Below, piece by piece: positions 32,573 to 41,649 of a DNA stretch of 64,000 bases. Position numbers and translations under genes: made by a program. This stretch comes from Bacteroidales bacterium (GTDB taxonomy: Bacteria; Bacteroidota; Bacteroidia; Bacteroidales; FEN-979). The stretch spans positions 1 to 64,000 of the forward strand of contig JAUXWT010000058.1 of the NCBI GenBank assembly GCA_030681475.1, read 5' to 3'. Each line of letters opens with the position of its first letter. The stretch's first letter is position 1. The notes beneath the pieces are model-generated. The model ran no database searches and was not told where the DNA came from. It worked only from the letters and a program-made list of their open reading frames with translations.

Positions 32573-34696
32573 TTAAAATTCTTTCTGAAAAGCGCCATGC
32601 TCTGTAACTGCATGACATACAACACCTGATCCGTCTGCCTCCCTCAGCCATTTTCTGGTTTTGAACCGGGAATTGGTAGCGTCAATGATTATATGCCCGG
32701 GATGATATGTTTTTACTACATCATCAATGATGATTTTTGGATTGCCGGTAATGATCACCAGGTCAACCTCAAGACTTTTCTTTAATCCCCTGGGGATCGA
32801 ACTGCTCAGCAATGCGATCCTGCACCCCGAAAACTGAATGTAATTGCCCGATTTCATCACGGGTACGTAGGATTTTGCAATCTCGTAAGGCCTGTCCTGC
32901 GACTGTAACCAGTAATCACGGCGGTATTGTATTCCGTTTGCACACATCACCGCGTTCACCATATCATGGTTCCTGCCCTTGAAAACCGGACTGTTCCGGG
33001 TTGTCCCGGTATATAACACGATGGCTTTATCCTGCGAACTGAACATGTAGAGGGCTTCACGGTTGGCATTGAAAATAGTCATCCGCGATGATCGCAATCG
33101 CTGAACCTGAAAATTGAGAACATTCATAAAAAGTACAATTACAGCAATAAGAGACAGATTAAGAAATGTGATCTTCCGCCGGGTAAGGAACAGAAAGAAC
33201 GAAACAATGATCACATATAGCAGGATCATCTCCGGAGCGGAGATATAAACGCCCCGGATCGTGGAATATGGCAACTGTTCAATGAAATGAAGGATCGAGT
33301 TCAGCAACCATATCAGGAATATCAGAACTTTTGCTCCAAGAAGGCAAACAGCCGGAATGCCGCCAACAACCAGTACCAGTATTCCGGAATATATAATAAT
33401 GCTGGATAATGGGACGACAAATATGTTGGTCAGTATGAAATAGTTCGGAAACTGATGAAAAGCAAACAGCGATATTGGCAGAGTGGCAATCTGGGCAGCG
33501 ATCGAAACCGCTACGATCGACCAGATTTTATCTGGGAACCATATGGAGGTGACATACATATCATAAATCGGTTTGAATAATACCACAATACCGGTAACAG
33601 CAAGGTAAGAGAGTTGAAATCCCACATCGAGGATAAGTAACGGGTCCATCGCAAGGATTAAAACTACTGAAGCCGCAATGATGTTGAATATATTGGGCGA
33701 CCGTTTCAGGGATTTTCCTAGAATGGGCAGACTGAGCATGGCTGCTGCGCGCAGCACACAGGGTGAGAGTCCGGTGATCATGGCATAAAACCATATCAAA
33801 ATCAGCAGCAGCAAAGCTTTTATCAACCGGCCAGGTTTACTTTTATTGAGGAATCCCAATAAAAATTCAAGAAAAATATAGATGATCCCCACATGCATCC
33901 CGGAAACGGAGAGGATATGCATGGCGCCGGCTGCCGCGTAGTCATTTCGCAGGTCGGCATCGAGTTCATCAACATATCCGAGCAGCAGCGCCGCGGCAAC
34001 GGCAAATTCCCTGCCTTCAACATGGTTTTCGCGAAGAATGTTCAGCAGCCGGTCGCGCACCTGAAAAGCCAACTTTCGGACAACCCCCCATGGCTTAATA
34101 CCGATCACCCGCCAGGAGTAGGACTCGGCAAACACACGGTGAGAAATGCCCTTGTTTTTCAGGTATCGCGAATAGTTGAATGAATCCGGATTTGAATTGT
34201 CGCTGATTTCGGAAAATCCGGCCCGTAACAGCAACGGATCGCCATAGTACAACGACTGAACCCCCGGTTTAAATTTCAGATATCCGACTGCGTTGCCGCT
34301 GCTCCTTACCCACTTTCCATTTTCATGACGAAACCTGACCTCAAGGATGACCTTGATCCATGAGGTGTGGGTTACGGGCGGTTCGGCAAGGGTTGCAATA
34401 AATAAACCGTCCGGAGATTTCCCTAAAAAATCAGGATCATTTTCCGGCCGTTGATTATATGCAATTTCGTATCCGGCCATCAACAGAAAACAGTTGACAA
34501 CCAATCCGGTTATCCAGCGAAACCGGTAGCTTCGCATCACCACCGGCAGTATCAGCATCACCAGGAAAAGAAAAACCAGCAAAGCGTCAAACCACCAGGT
34601 CTTATCCGTGACAGCGCCGATATACCCTTCGGCAATGATTCCGGACACGAATGGAATGGCCAGCCTTATCAGCGGGAAGGGCCTCCAGGAGTTCAT
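32573..34696 (-). CDS. comEC: ComEC/Rec2-family DNA uptake channel protein
   Basis: A 707-residue polytopic membrane protein. An N-terminal DUF4131-like region (about 1-210) with a beta-rich loop is followed by the competence domain (about 230-500) with HILSVSGMHVGIIYIFLEF, SPCVLRAAAMLSLP and many hydrophobic helices. The family forms the channel for single-stranded DNA entering the cytoplasm. The C-terminal part (about 540-707) corresponds in position to the metallo-beta-lactamase-like domain, but the HxHxDH zinc motif is absent, so it is degenerate or replaced. Together with the HhH protein at 26 kb it hints at natural transformation ability. Confidence 0.92.
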   Translation of the reverse strand: MNSWRPFPLIRLAIPFVSGIIAEGYIGAVTDKTWWFDALLVFLFLVMLILPVVMRSYRFRWITGLVVNCFLLMAGYEIAYNQRPENDPDFLGKSPDGLFIATLAEPPVTHTSWIKVILEVRFRHENGKWVRSSGNAVGYLKFKPGVQSLYYGDPLLLRAGFSEISDNSNPDSFNYSRYLKNKGISHRVFAESYSWRVIGIKPWGVVRKLAFQVRDRLLNILRENHVEGREFAVAAALLLGYVDELDADLRNDYAAAGAMHILSVSGMHVGIIYIFLEFLLGFLNKSKPGRLIKALLLLILIWFYAMITGLSPCVLRAAAMLSLPILGKSLKRSPNIFNIIAASVVLILAMDPLLILDVGFQLSYLAVTGIVVLFKPIYDMYVTSIWFPDKIWSIVAVSIAAQIATLPISLFAFHQFPNYFILTNIFVVPLSSIIIYSGILVLVVGGIPAVCLLGAKVLIFLIWLLNSILHFIEQLPYSTIRGVYISAPEMILLYVIIVSFFLFLTRRKITFLNLSLIAVIVLFMNVLNFQVQRLRSSRMTIFNANREALYMFSSQDKAIVLYTGTTRNSPVFKGRNHDMVNAVMCANGIQYRRDYWLQSQDRPYEIAKSYVPVMKSGNYIQFSGCRIALLSSSIPRGLKKSLEVDLVIITGNPKIIIDDVVKTYHPGHIIIDATNSRFKTRKWLREADGSGVVCHAVTEHGAFQKEF

Positions 34697-34755
34697 TTCG
34701 TATTACCATCGTTCTATCTGGTTAATCGGAAAAGTAGGAAAAGGTAATACATCAA

Positions 34756-35673
34756 TTACTCACAAAATTTCAACAAATAGTTTTTGGCTTTGTTCGAACC
34801 CAGTTCCGACGCTGTTTTCCAATCTTCACAGGCTCCGGACAAATCTTGGAGGTAATGTCTTGCCACACCTCTGTTTGCATATATTTCGGCATCAGCAGGG
34901 GTTACTTCAATAATTGCATCATAGGCCTCAACAGCCTGCCGGTACTTTTTAAGATATAAAAAGGCAAGGGCGAGGTTCATCCTGGTGTTCAGATCATCCG
35001 GGTTTATTATCATGGCAGTGGAAAAATCTCCGACTGCCGCTTCATATTCCCCGGAGGCAGCCCTGGCGGCGCCGCGGCTTGAAAAATAGTCGTATTGCGA
35101 CGAATCCAGCTTGATCGCCTCATTAAAATCCTGAATCCCCCCGGTCAGATCATTCATCTTAAACCGACTGAGGCCCCTGTTATAATAGGCTTCGGTAAAA
35201 TCATGCTTATATACAATGGCCCGGGTAAAATCCATGACCGCCTCCTGATAATTTCCAAGATCAAACTTCGCCAGGCCGCTATTATGATAGGCTTCATAAT
35301 AATCTGCTTTAAGGGAAATGGCGATGTTGTAATCCCTGATCGCCCCGATGTAATCCTCCATATAATCTTTGGCCAAACCCCTGTTGAAATAGGGTTCGGG
35401 ATAGGCGGGTTTCAGACCTATCACTTTGTTGAAATCACGGATTGCACCCGTAAAGTCATGAAGTTCACTGCGAACGATTCCCCTGTTGTAATAAGGTTCC
35501 GCCTCGGTTGAATCAAGCGCTATGGCCAAGTCAAAAATCCTGATCGCCTCCCTGAACTCTCCCGATTTAGCCTTCAGGATGCCGGACTCGATCAGTTCCT
35601 TTTGCGTGGTTTCCTGCGCAGTGGATGACAGAAAAACCAGCAGCAACAATATCAAGAAGGAAACAGCTCTCAA
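34756..35673 (-). CDS. Exported TPR protein
   Basis: A 305-residue protein with a signal peptide (MRAVSFLILLLLVFLSSTAQ) and seven to eight tetratricopeptide repeats, of the strongly conserved type AIRDFNKVIGLKPAYPEPYFNRGLAK. The C-terminal cap reads GACEDWKTASELGSNKAKNYLLKFC, a Sel1/TPR closing seen in Bacteroidota homologues. It is the neighbour and evident paralogue of the next gene, with an 10-bp gap, so the two probably form an operon. TPR proteins of this kind mediate protein contacts in the periplasm or at the membrane; partners are unknown. Confidence 0.87.
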   Translation of the reverse strand: MRAVSFLILLLLVFLSSTAQETTQKELIESGILKAKSGEFREAIRIFDLAIALDSTEAEPYYNRGIVRSELHDFTGAIRDFNKVIGLKPAYPEPYFNRGLAKDYMEDYIGAIRDYNIAISLKADYYEAYHNSGLAKFDLGNYQEAVMDFTRAIVYKHDFTEAYYNRGLSRFKMNDLTGGIQDFNEAIKLDSSQYDYFSSRGAARAASGEYEAAVGDFSTAMIINPDDLNTRMNLALAFLYLKKYRQAVEAYDAIIEVTPADAEIYANRGVARHYLQDLSGACEDWKTASELGSNKAKNYLLKFCE

Positions 35674-35683
35674 AGCTAAGTCT

Positions 35684-36661
35684 CTATTTACAGAATTTCA
35701 GGATCAGCTCTCTCGAAGCCTCCAACCCATAGGAATAAGCAAGCTGCCAGTCAGCGCACGCTCCCTTTGTATCGCCCTGAGCTTGCCTGACACGCCCCCG
35801 GTTGTCATATGCGTCCGCGTATTTCTCTTTGAGGCTGATGGCCTTGTTAAAATCGGTCAGCGCCGCATCCAGATCCTTCTGCATCATATGTGCAGCTCCA
35901 CGGTTGTTATAGGCTGTTGCATTGCCGTGATCTTTTTTCAACGCATTATTATAGTCCTGGATGGCCCCTTGGTAGTCCTGGTTGTAATGTCGCATCATTC
36001 CACGGTTAGTATAGATATCCGGATATTCCGGATCGAGCCTGACCACCTCATTGTAATTATCCAGCGCCCCTTTAAAATCCTGGTTCATAAATAAAAGCGC
36101 CGCCATATAGTTAAAAGCGATCGGGTTGGTTCGGTCGCGGTCAAGGACAATGTCAAGATCTATTTTTGCCGATTTATAATCACCGGTCTCGAAATAACAA
36201 AGTCCTCTGACAAAATAGGCCCAGGTGTAAGAATTCTGCAATCGTATCGCTTCCGTTTCATCACGGATGGAGGCGCCGTAGTTCCCGATCATAAAGTAGG
36301 CATATCCCCGCTTTACATATGAATTCACATTCTTTAAAAGATCCAACGATTTGGTAAATTCAAATATCGCTCCTTCATAATCGCCTTCCTTGCCCTTTTT
36401 TGATCCATCATTGAAAAAAACCATGGCACGAATCTCCTCAGGTTTCATTGGTTCGGGCGGTGTGTTTACCTCGAACATTTTATCCTTTGAAAATTTGTTG
36501 AGCGCCTTTTTATTCGGATCATTTGTATCAACTTTAACCGGATTTATCCGGACAACTTTTTGCTGACTGCCAGGATTTTTTTGCTGAACGTTCTGAGAAT
36601 TGCCACTCAGAATAAACGTAAAAACAGAAAGTAAAAAAAGAGTAAATTTCATATGTTTCAT
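35684..36661 (-). CDS. Exported TPR protein, paralogue of the next gene
   Basis: A 325-residue protein with a signal peptide (MKHMKFTLFLLSVFTFILSG) and six to seven tetratricopeptide repeats, for example ALDNYNEVVRLDPEYPDIYTNRGMM. After the signal comes a low-complexity segment with many N, Q and K. It ends in GACADWQLAYSYGLEASRELILKFC, matching the end of the downstream paralogue. Tandem duplication of an ancestral gene is the simplest explanation. Function unknown beyond likely scaffolding. Confidence 0.87.
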   Translation of the reverse strand: MKHMKFTLFLLSVFTFILSGNSQNVQQKNPGSQQKVVRINPVKVDTNDPNKKALNKFSKDKMFEVNTPPEPMKPEEIRAMVFFNDGSKKGKEGDYEGAIFEFTKSLDLLKNVNSYVKRGYAYFMIGNYGASIRDETEAIRLQNSYTWAYFVRGLCYFETGDYKSAKIDLDIVLDRDRTNPIAFNYMAALLFMNQDFKGALDNYNEVVRLDPEYPDIYTNRGMMRHYNQDYQGAIQDYNNALKKDHGNATAYNNRGAAHMMQKDLDAALTDFNKAISLKEKYADAYDNRGRVRQAQGDTKGACADWQLAYSYGLEASRELILKFCK

Positions 36662-36689
36662 AACCTAAATATTGATAGTGGAAAACTGA

Positions 36690-37808
36690 TTATTTTGTTA
36701 AATATTGTATCATAAGGTGCGCACACCGGGCTGATGCGCCCCGGCCACCCATGAGTTGCTTCAATTCACGATAACCTTCCAACACCTTATCCCTGCCAAT
36801 GCCTGGTTCAAGGATCATCCTCAGCTCGTTTACCAGATTCTTATGGTTTAATTCCTTCTGAATCAGCTCAGGAACGATCAATTTTCCGCCGATCAGGTTT
36901 ACCAATGAGATATAGTCAACATGAACCAGCCGGCGTGCGATCAGGTATGAAAAGATATTCCCTCGGTAACAAACTACCTGCGGAACTCCAAACAATGCCG
37001 TTTCGAGGGTTGCTGTTCCCGAAGTAACAAGGGCGGCTTCCGCGTGACTTAACAACGGATAGGTTTGGCCGGAAATTATTCTTATATCCGTTCCTTTCAG
37101 GATACCGGAATAAAATTCATCCGATATGGAAGGGGCGCCCGCAATCACAAACTGAAAGCCCGGGAATGAGGGGCAGACAGATATCATGATCTTCAACACT
37201 TTTTCGATCTCCATTTTCCGGCTCCCCGGAAGTAAGGCGATCACCGGGAGGTCGGGCAGGGAGTTCAGTTCGAGGAATTCATTCCGGCCAGGTACTTTCA
37301 AGTCATCGTTGATCACATCCAGCAATGGGTGCCCCTGAAAATCAACATGATAATCATAGCGGGCATAAAAATCCTTTTCAAATGGCAGGATGACAAACAT
37401 TCGGTCCACCCATTTTTTAATTGTTTGCACCCGCGAGGAATGCCAGGCCCAGAGTTGTGGCGAGATATAATAAAATACTTGTATGCCATGCATTTTGGCG
37501 AACTTAGCCATACGGAGGTTAAACCCAGGATAATCGACCAGGATTAATACGTCAGGATTATAATCCTTCAGGTCTTTTTCACATTGATGGAAATTTAGCA
37601 GGATCGTTGGCAGATGAGTGACAACTTCCATAAACCCCATAAATGCCAGATCGCGGTAATGTTTTACCAACTCCGCACCCTGTCGGGCCATCATATCCCC
37701 GCCCCAGCATCGGAAGGTAGCTTCCTGATCCTGTAATGCCAATTCCCGGATCAGGTTTGAGGCATGGAGGTCGCCCGATGCTTCACCGGCAATCAGATAA
37801 TATCGCAT
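36690..37808 (-). CDS. lpxB: Lipid-A-disaccharide synthase
   Basis: This 372-residue family GT19 enzyme joins UDP-2,3-diacylglucosamine and lipid X to form the lipid A disaccharide at the inner face of the inner membrane. The typical N-terminus YYLIAGEASGDLHASNLI, the central YYISPQLWAWHSSRVQTIK and LLPGSRKMEIEK, and the C-terminal SGTATLETALFGVPQVVCYR are present. Its start codon overlaps the stop of surE by one base (TAATG), a sign of coupled translation. Its presence shows a Gram-negative outer membrane with lipid A. Confidence 0.96.
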   Translation of the reverse strand: MRYYLIAGEASGDLHASNLIRELALQDQEATFRCWGGDMMARQGAELVKHYRDLAFMGFMEVVTHLPTILLNFHQCEKDLKDYNPDVLILVDYPGFNLRMAKFAKMHGIQVFYYISPQLWAWHSSRVQTIKKWVDRMFVILPFEKDFYARYDYHVDFQGHPLLDVINDDLKVPGRNEFLELNSLPDLPVIALLPGSRKMEIEKVLKIMISVCPSFPGFQFVIAGAPSISDEFYSGILKGTDIRIISGQTYPLLSHAEAALVTSGTATLETALFGVPQVVCYRGNIFSYLIARRLVHVDYISLVNLIGGKLIVPELIQKELNHKNLVNELRMILEPGIGRDKVLEGYRELKQLMGGRGASARCAHLMIQYLTK

Positions 37809-38572
37809 TAAAACCGGTTTCTTAGTAATTCCATGGCGTGGTTGGCCGTCAGGTCGAACTGTACAGGGACGACCGCGACATAGTTATGCTGCACAGCCCA
37901 GTGATCGGTATCTTCACCGTTGCCTGTTTGCACATATACCCCTTTCATCCAATAATATTTCCGTCCGTTAGGATCTTCCCTTTCATCAAAATCCTCCTGC
38001 CATGTACCACCTGCTTGCCGGCAAACTCGTATTCCCAGGATACGCTCTGAAGGAACCGCGGGAATGTTAACATTCAGACATACACCTTCTGGAAGTCCGT
38101 CAGAGATCACGTTTGAAACAATTGCGCGGACAAACTTTTCTGAAGGGCCGAAATCAGCGTTCAGGCTGTAGTTATTCAACGAAAAGCCAACAGAAGGCAC
38201 CCCGGCAAGAGCGCCTTCGAGAACTGCTGCCATGGTACCTGAGTAAATTATATTGATCGAGGCATTGGATCCATGGTTTATACCGGAGAAAAGAAAATCG
38301 GGACGGCGGTTCATTACGATCTTGAAAGCCAGTTTCACGCAATCGGCAGGGGTGCCATTGCAGCAATATTCTTCATAATCGTTTTCGATGGTGATGGTTT
38401 CCAACCGCAAAGGATGGGCGATGGTAACGGCATGGGCTGTTCCAGACTGGGGGCGATCAGGAGCCACCACGACCACTTTGCCAAAAGGCCGGATATAGTT
38501 GATCAAAGCGCGGATTCCGGGCGCTTTTACACCATCATCGTTGGTGATCAGAATGAGAGGTTTTTGATTCAT
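37808..38572 (-). CDS. surE: 5'/3'-nucleotidase SurE
   Basis: A 254-residue cytoplasmic nucleotidase that dephosphorylates nucleoside monophosphates and is linked to stress survival. Metal ligands lie in ITNDDGVKAPGI (Asp-Asp near residue 12), the serine in PDRPQSGTAHA, and the asparagine in FSGINHGSNASINIIYSGT. Length is typical. surE and lpxB adjacent is a common order in Bacteroidota. Confidence 0.96.
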   Translation of the reverse strand: MNQKPLILITNDDGVKAPGIRALINYIRPFGKVVVVAPDRPQSGTAHAVTIAHPLRLETITIENDYEEYCCNGTPADCVKLAFKIVMNRRPDFLFSGINHGSNASINIIYSGTMAAVLEGALAGVPSVGFSLNNYSLNADFGPSEKFVRAIVSNVISDGLPEGVCLNVNIPAVPSERILGIRVCRQAGGTWQEDFDEREDPNGRKYYWMKGVYVQTGNGEDTDHWAVQHNYVAVVPVQFDLTANHAMELLRNRF

Positions 38573-38658
38573 TTTGAGCGATTTTCCATCTTACGGAAAG
38601 TCCTGCAAAATTAGCAATAAAAACGGAAGGTTTGTGGGTAAAAATCACGCTCTGATGA

Positions 38659-39243
38659 TCAGAACTTCAGCAGTTCATCGTATAATTCTTTCACCGGCAA
38701 TCCCATCACATTGAAAAAGGAGCCTTCTATCTTATTGATGCCGATATAGCCGATCCATTCCTGAATGCCATATCCTCCGGCTTTATCGAACGGTTGAAAA
38801 TTATCAATGTAATATTCAATCTCATCCTGGCTGAGTTCCTTAAAACAGACTGATGAAAGCACATGAAAAACATGTTTCTTCCTTATTGATTTGAGGCACA
38901 CTGCGGTAATCACATCATGTTTGCGCCCCGACAGTTTCTGAAGCATGACCACCGCCTCGTCATGATCTGATGGTTTTCCCAATATTTCACCGCCCAGGGA
39001 AACAATGGTATCTGCTGTGATGATGATCGTATTTTCATCCAGCGCCCTGTCATCAATACCGGCTGCTTTAAGTTCGGCCAGGTAAATGGCTATTTCAGCC
39101 GGGTGAAGACCGGCAGGGTAGATCTCAGGAACTGAGACATCCCTGATCTCGAACTCAAGTCCAAGTTCTTTCAGAAGATAATGACGACGTGGTGATTGCG
39201 ATGCCAGTATGATGTGTTTTCCTTTCAGACGTCCGGTGATCAT
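38659..39243 (-). CDS. maf: Maf family nucleotide pyrophosphatase
   Basis: A 194-residue enzyme of the Maf/HAM1-like fold that hydrolyses non-canonical or regular nucleoside triphosphates (dTTP/UTP class is most likely). Motifs: LASQSPRRHYLLKELG at the N-terminus, the catalytic IITADTIVSLGGEILGKP, GRKHDVITAV, and DKAGGYGIQEW near the C-terminus. It follows the UbiA gene by 6 bp and belongs to that operon. Confidence 0.94.
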   Translation of the reverse strand: MITGRLKGKHIILASQSPRRHYLLKELGLEFEIRDVSVPEIYPAGLHPAEIAIYLAELKAAGIDDRALDENTIIITADTIVSLGGEILGKPSDHDEAVVMLQKLSGRKHDVITAVCLKSIRKKHVFHVLSSVCFKELSQDEIEYYIDNFQPFDKAGGYGIQEWIGYIGINKIEGSFFNVMGLPVKELYDELLKF

Positions 39244-39249
39244 ATCAGG

Positions 39250-40221
39250 TCAGTTACTGATTAATATTAATTCCATGGAGAGAATTCCAGCCACCATGAT
39301 CAATTTACACAGACTGCTGAGGTAATGAAAATCCTGCTTTTCCCTGGCATAATAAAGTTTGTACAATATGTAAATGGTACCGGATTGGATGACCATGAAA
39401 TACCAGAATGGTGTAAGCATGCTGACGCGAAACAATATAAGCTGCGTGTAACCAAGCAGTAACATGGTGAATATCAGTAGCATGCCGACGATGTACCTGG
39501 AGTATTTGGTACCAAGAACGATGGGGATCGTTTGGCAACCTGTCGCTTCATCGCCTTCGGTATCTTCCATGTCCTTAATGATCTCACGCACCATAGTAAC
39601 CAGGAAAGCAAAAGCGGCATATCCGAGACAAACATAGGTAACCCAGCGGATATCTGGCAGCACGTTTACAAATTGAACTGCGTTCAAACGAAGCCAGAAA
39701 AATTCAAACAACAATACCACAAGAATAACAAATGCTGAGAGACCGGCGACAATAAAATTTCCCCAGAAAAGTACCCTTTTATACTTTGCCGAATAGATCC
39801 ACAGCAACCCTGAGATGAACGGAAAGACAATACCGAAACTAAAGGTCTTTATTCTCCAGGCAAGATAGATTCCCAGCAAAATTGCAACACTATTCAGGAG
39901 AATATGTAGTTTGATGGCAGCAAAACCGCTGATCAGCTTGCTAACGACCAGCTTTTCCGGCCGGTTGATGCTGTCGATCTTAACATCGAAGTAATCATTG
40001 ATCACGTATCCGCCAATGGCGATCAAAACAGTTACAATCACCAAAATCAGAAAATCGGTCAATGGCGAAATTGAATCAGGCGCCTCCGGATACAGGTACG
40101 GCATGATGATACAATAACGCAAAAGCGCCTGGGTCAATATGATCATCATCACATTCGGCAGCCTGATCAACCGGACAAATGCCTTTAAGCCAGAGGTAAA
40201 AGAAAATCCATTCAACATCAT
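39250..40221 (-). CDS. UbiA-family prenyltransferase (geranylgeranylglycerol-phosphate synthase-like)
   Basis: A 324-residue membrane enzyme with about eight transmembrane helices. The two aspartate-rich prenyl-diphosphate/Mg2+ motifs are NDYFDVKIDSINRP (about residue 75) and KDMEDTEGDEATG (about 200). In Bacteroidota this subgroup, next to maf, is often annotated as geranylgeranylglycerol-phosphate geranylgeranyltransferase; the true acceptor is unknown. It is distinct from MenA, which lies at the end of the window. The frame extends to 40275, but the Met-Met at 40221/40218 (MMLNGFSF) fits better and leaves a gap to the upstream gene. Confidence 0.88.
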   Translation of the reverse strand: MMLNGFSFTSGLKAFVRLIRLPNVMMIILTQALLRYCIIMPYLYPEAPDSISPLTDFLILVIVTVLIAIGGYVINDYFDVKIDSINRPEKLVVSKLISGFAAIKLHILLNSVAILLGIYLAWRIKTFSFGIVFPFISGLLWIYSAKYKRVLFWGNFIVAGLSAFVILVVLLFEFFWLRLNAVQFVNVLPDIRWVTYVCLGYAAFAFLVTMVREIIKDMEDTEGDEATGCQTIPIVLGTKYSRYIVGMLLIFTMLLLGYTQLILFRVSMLTPFWYFMVIQSGTIYILYKLYYAREKQDFHYLSSLCKLIMVAGILSMELILISN

Positions 40222-40252
40222 CAATTTTGAGTTTTGATCTTTGATTTTTGAG

Positions 40253-40774
40253 TTACCAATGACACGCGCCATCATTCATCCACTTTCCCTGTACTTTCAA
40301 AACCTGCTCGATGACGTCGCGCACACAGCCTTTACCGCCGCTGAAATGGGAAATATATTTGGCTACCGATTTTATTTCTTCCGCTGCATCGGCCGGACAG
40401 GCGGATATCCCAACTTCAAGCATCACTTCATAGTCGGGGATGTCGTCGCCCATGTACAGCACCTGTTCAGCGCTCAGGTCATTCTCTTTCAGATATTTTT
40501 TGAATATTTCCAGTTTATTTTCTACACCCAGAAACACATCCGTGATCTGAAGCGCCCTCATGCGGTGCATCATTGACTCTGATTTTGCACCGGATATTAC
40601 AGCAATTCTAAATCCCATTTTCCATGCGAATTGCAGGGCATAACCGTCTTTGACGTTAGAAACCCGGTATGCTTCACCATCGTTCGTCGTTATCACGCTT
40701 CCATCGGTCAATACGCCATCGTAGTCAAAAATGAATGTCTTGATATGTTTAAGGTGCTCCTTATAATTTGCCAT
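40253..40774 (-). CDS. HAD-family phosphatase, KdsC-like
   Basis: A 173-residue HAD hydrolase without a cap domain. The nucleophile motif is FDYDGVLTDGS, the serine/threonine motif AVISGAKSE, and the metal site YMGDDIPDYEVM. This is the pattern of 3-deoxy-D-manno-octulosonate-8-phosphate phosphatase, which makes Kdo for lipopolysaccharide, although the HAD family is broad and other substrates are possible. The gene overlaps the upstream DUF2520 gene by 14 bp. Confidence 0.87.
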   Translation of the reverse strand: MANYKEHLKHIKTFIFDYDGVLTDGSVITTNDGEAYRVSNVKDGYALQFAWKMGFRIAVISGAKSESMMHRMRALQITDVFLGVENKLEIFKKYLKENDLSAEQVLYMGDDIPDYEVMLEVGISACPADAAEEIKSVAKYISHFSGGKGCVRDVIEQVLKVQGKWMNDGACHW

Positions 40775-41558
40775 AATTTGATTTTTGTCGGATGATATTT
40801 TCAGTGATCAGGTTGTAAATTGCGAGGTAATCGGGATGATCTGCAAGCAATTTCCGGTGTTCTTCAATGACCTCGCGATCACCTCTCGCGGCAGGTCCGG
40901 TTTGAAACCGATCCAGATGTTCATACCTGACATTCCTGGCAGTCTGCATGATCAGCGGTTCAAGCAACAGAAAAGGAATATCATGTGAACGCAACAACTC
41001 TTCCGTGACTGCAAACAGGTGATTCGCGAAATTTGAGGTAAAAACAGCGCCCAGGTGCAGTAATCTCCGTTTCTCACCGTCAAGGCAATAAACATGAGGT
41101 GTGAGTTTTTTCGCCAGAAGAATCAATTGTTCTTCCGCGACCTTTGAATTCCCTTCGATGCATACCGGAATTTTACGAAAGTCAACCCTTCTGTTTTGGG
41201 AAAATGTCTGCACGGGATAAAATACCCCGGTTTGTGAAGATATCGGACCAAGGACATCCATCTCCATGGTTCCTGAAGTATGAACCACCAGTTTGTCTTT
41301 CAATCTCAATTCCGCCGACATTTCCCGGATAACAGAATCAGCAACCGCCATGATGTAATAGTCGGCATTTACCGTAATTCCCAGAATATCATTCGTAAAA
41401 GATGCACCTGTCCTATTGGCGAGTTTTTCCCCTTTCTCTGCAGTGCGATTGTAAACCTGAAGGATTTTCAGTCCGTTTTTACAAAGCGCTGTACCCAAAT
41501 GGGTCGCCAGTCTTCCGGCACCCAGAATTACAATTTCATGATTTTTTTCGCCCGGCAA
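40761..41558 (-). CDS. Rossmann-fold protein with DUF2520
   Basis: A 265-residue protein with an N-terminal NAD(P)-binding domain (VILGAGRLATHLGTAL, VADSVIREM, VHTSGTMEMDVL) and a C-terminal all-helical DUF2520 domain (HLGAVFTSNFANHLFAVTEELL). The fold resembles pyrroline-5-carboxylate reductase and F420-dependent NADP oxidoreductases. The substrate is unknown. Together with the HAD phosphatase, UbiA and Maf genes it forms an operon of a fixed order seen in many Bacteroidota, but no shared pathway is established. Confidence 0.88.
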   Translation of the reverse strand: MPGEKNHEIVILGAGRLATHLGTALCKNGLKILQVYNRTAEKGEKLANRTGASFTNDILGITVNADYYIMAVADSVIREMSAELRLKDKLVVHTSGTMEMDVLGPISSQTGVFYPVQTFSQNRRVDFRKIPVCIEGNSKVAEEQLILLAKKLTPHVYCLDGEKRRLLHLGAVFTSNFANHLFAVTEELLRSHDIPFLLLEPLIMQTARNVRYEHLDRFQTGPAARGDREVIEEHRKLLADHPDYLAIYNLITENIIRQKSNYGKL

Positions 41559-41649
41559 GTTTCGAAATTTTTGCTAAAAATACAAATATATGGTATTAAC
41601 TTCGCACAATCTTTTTCAAATAAGTCGTTATAGATATTAATCGCCAGTT

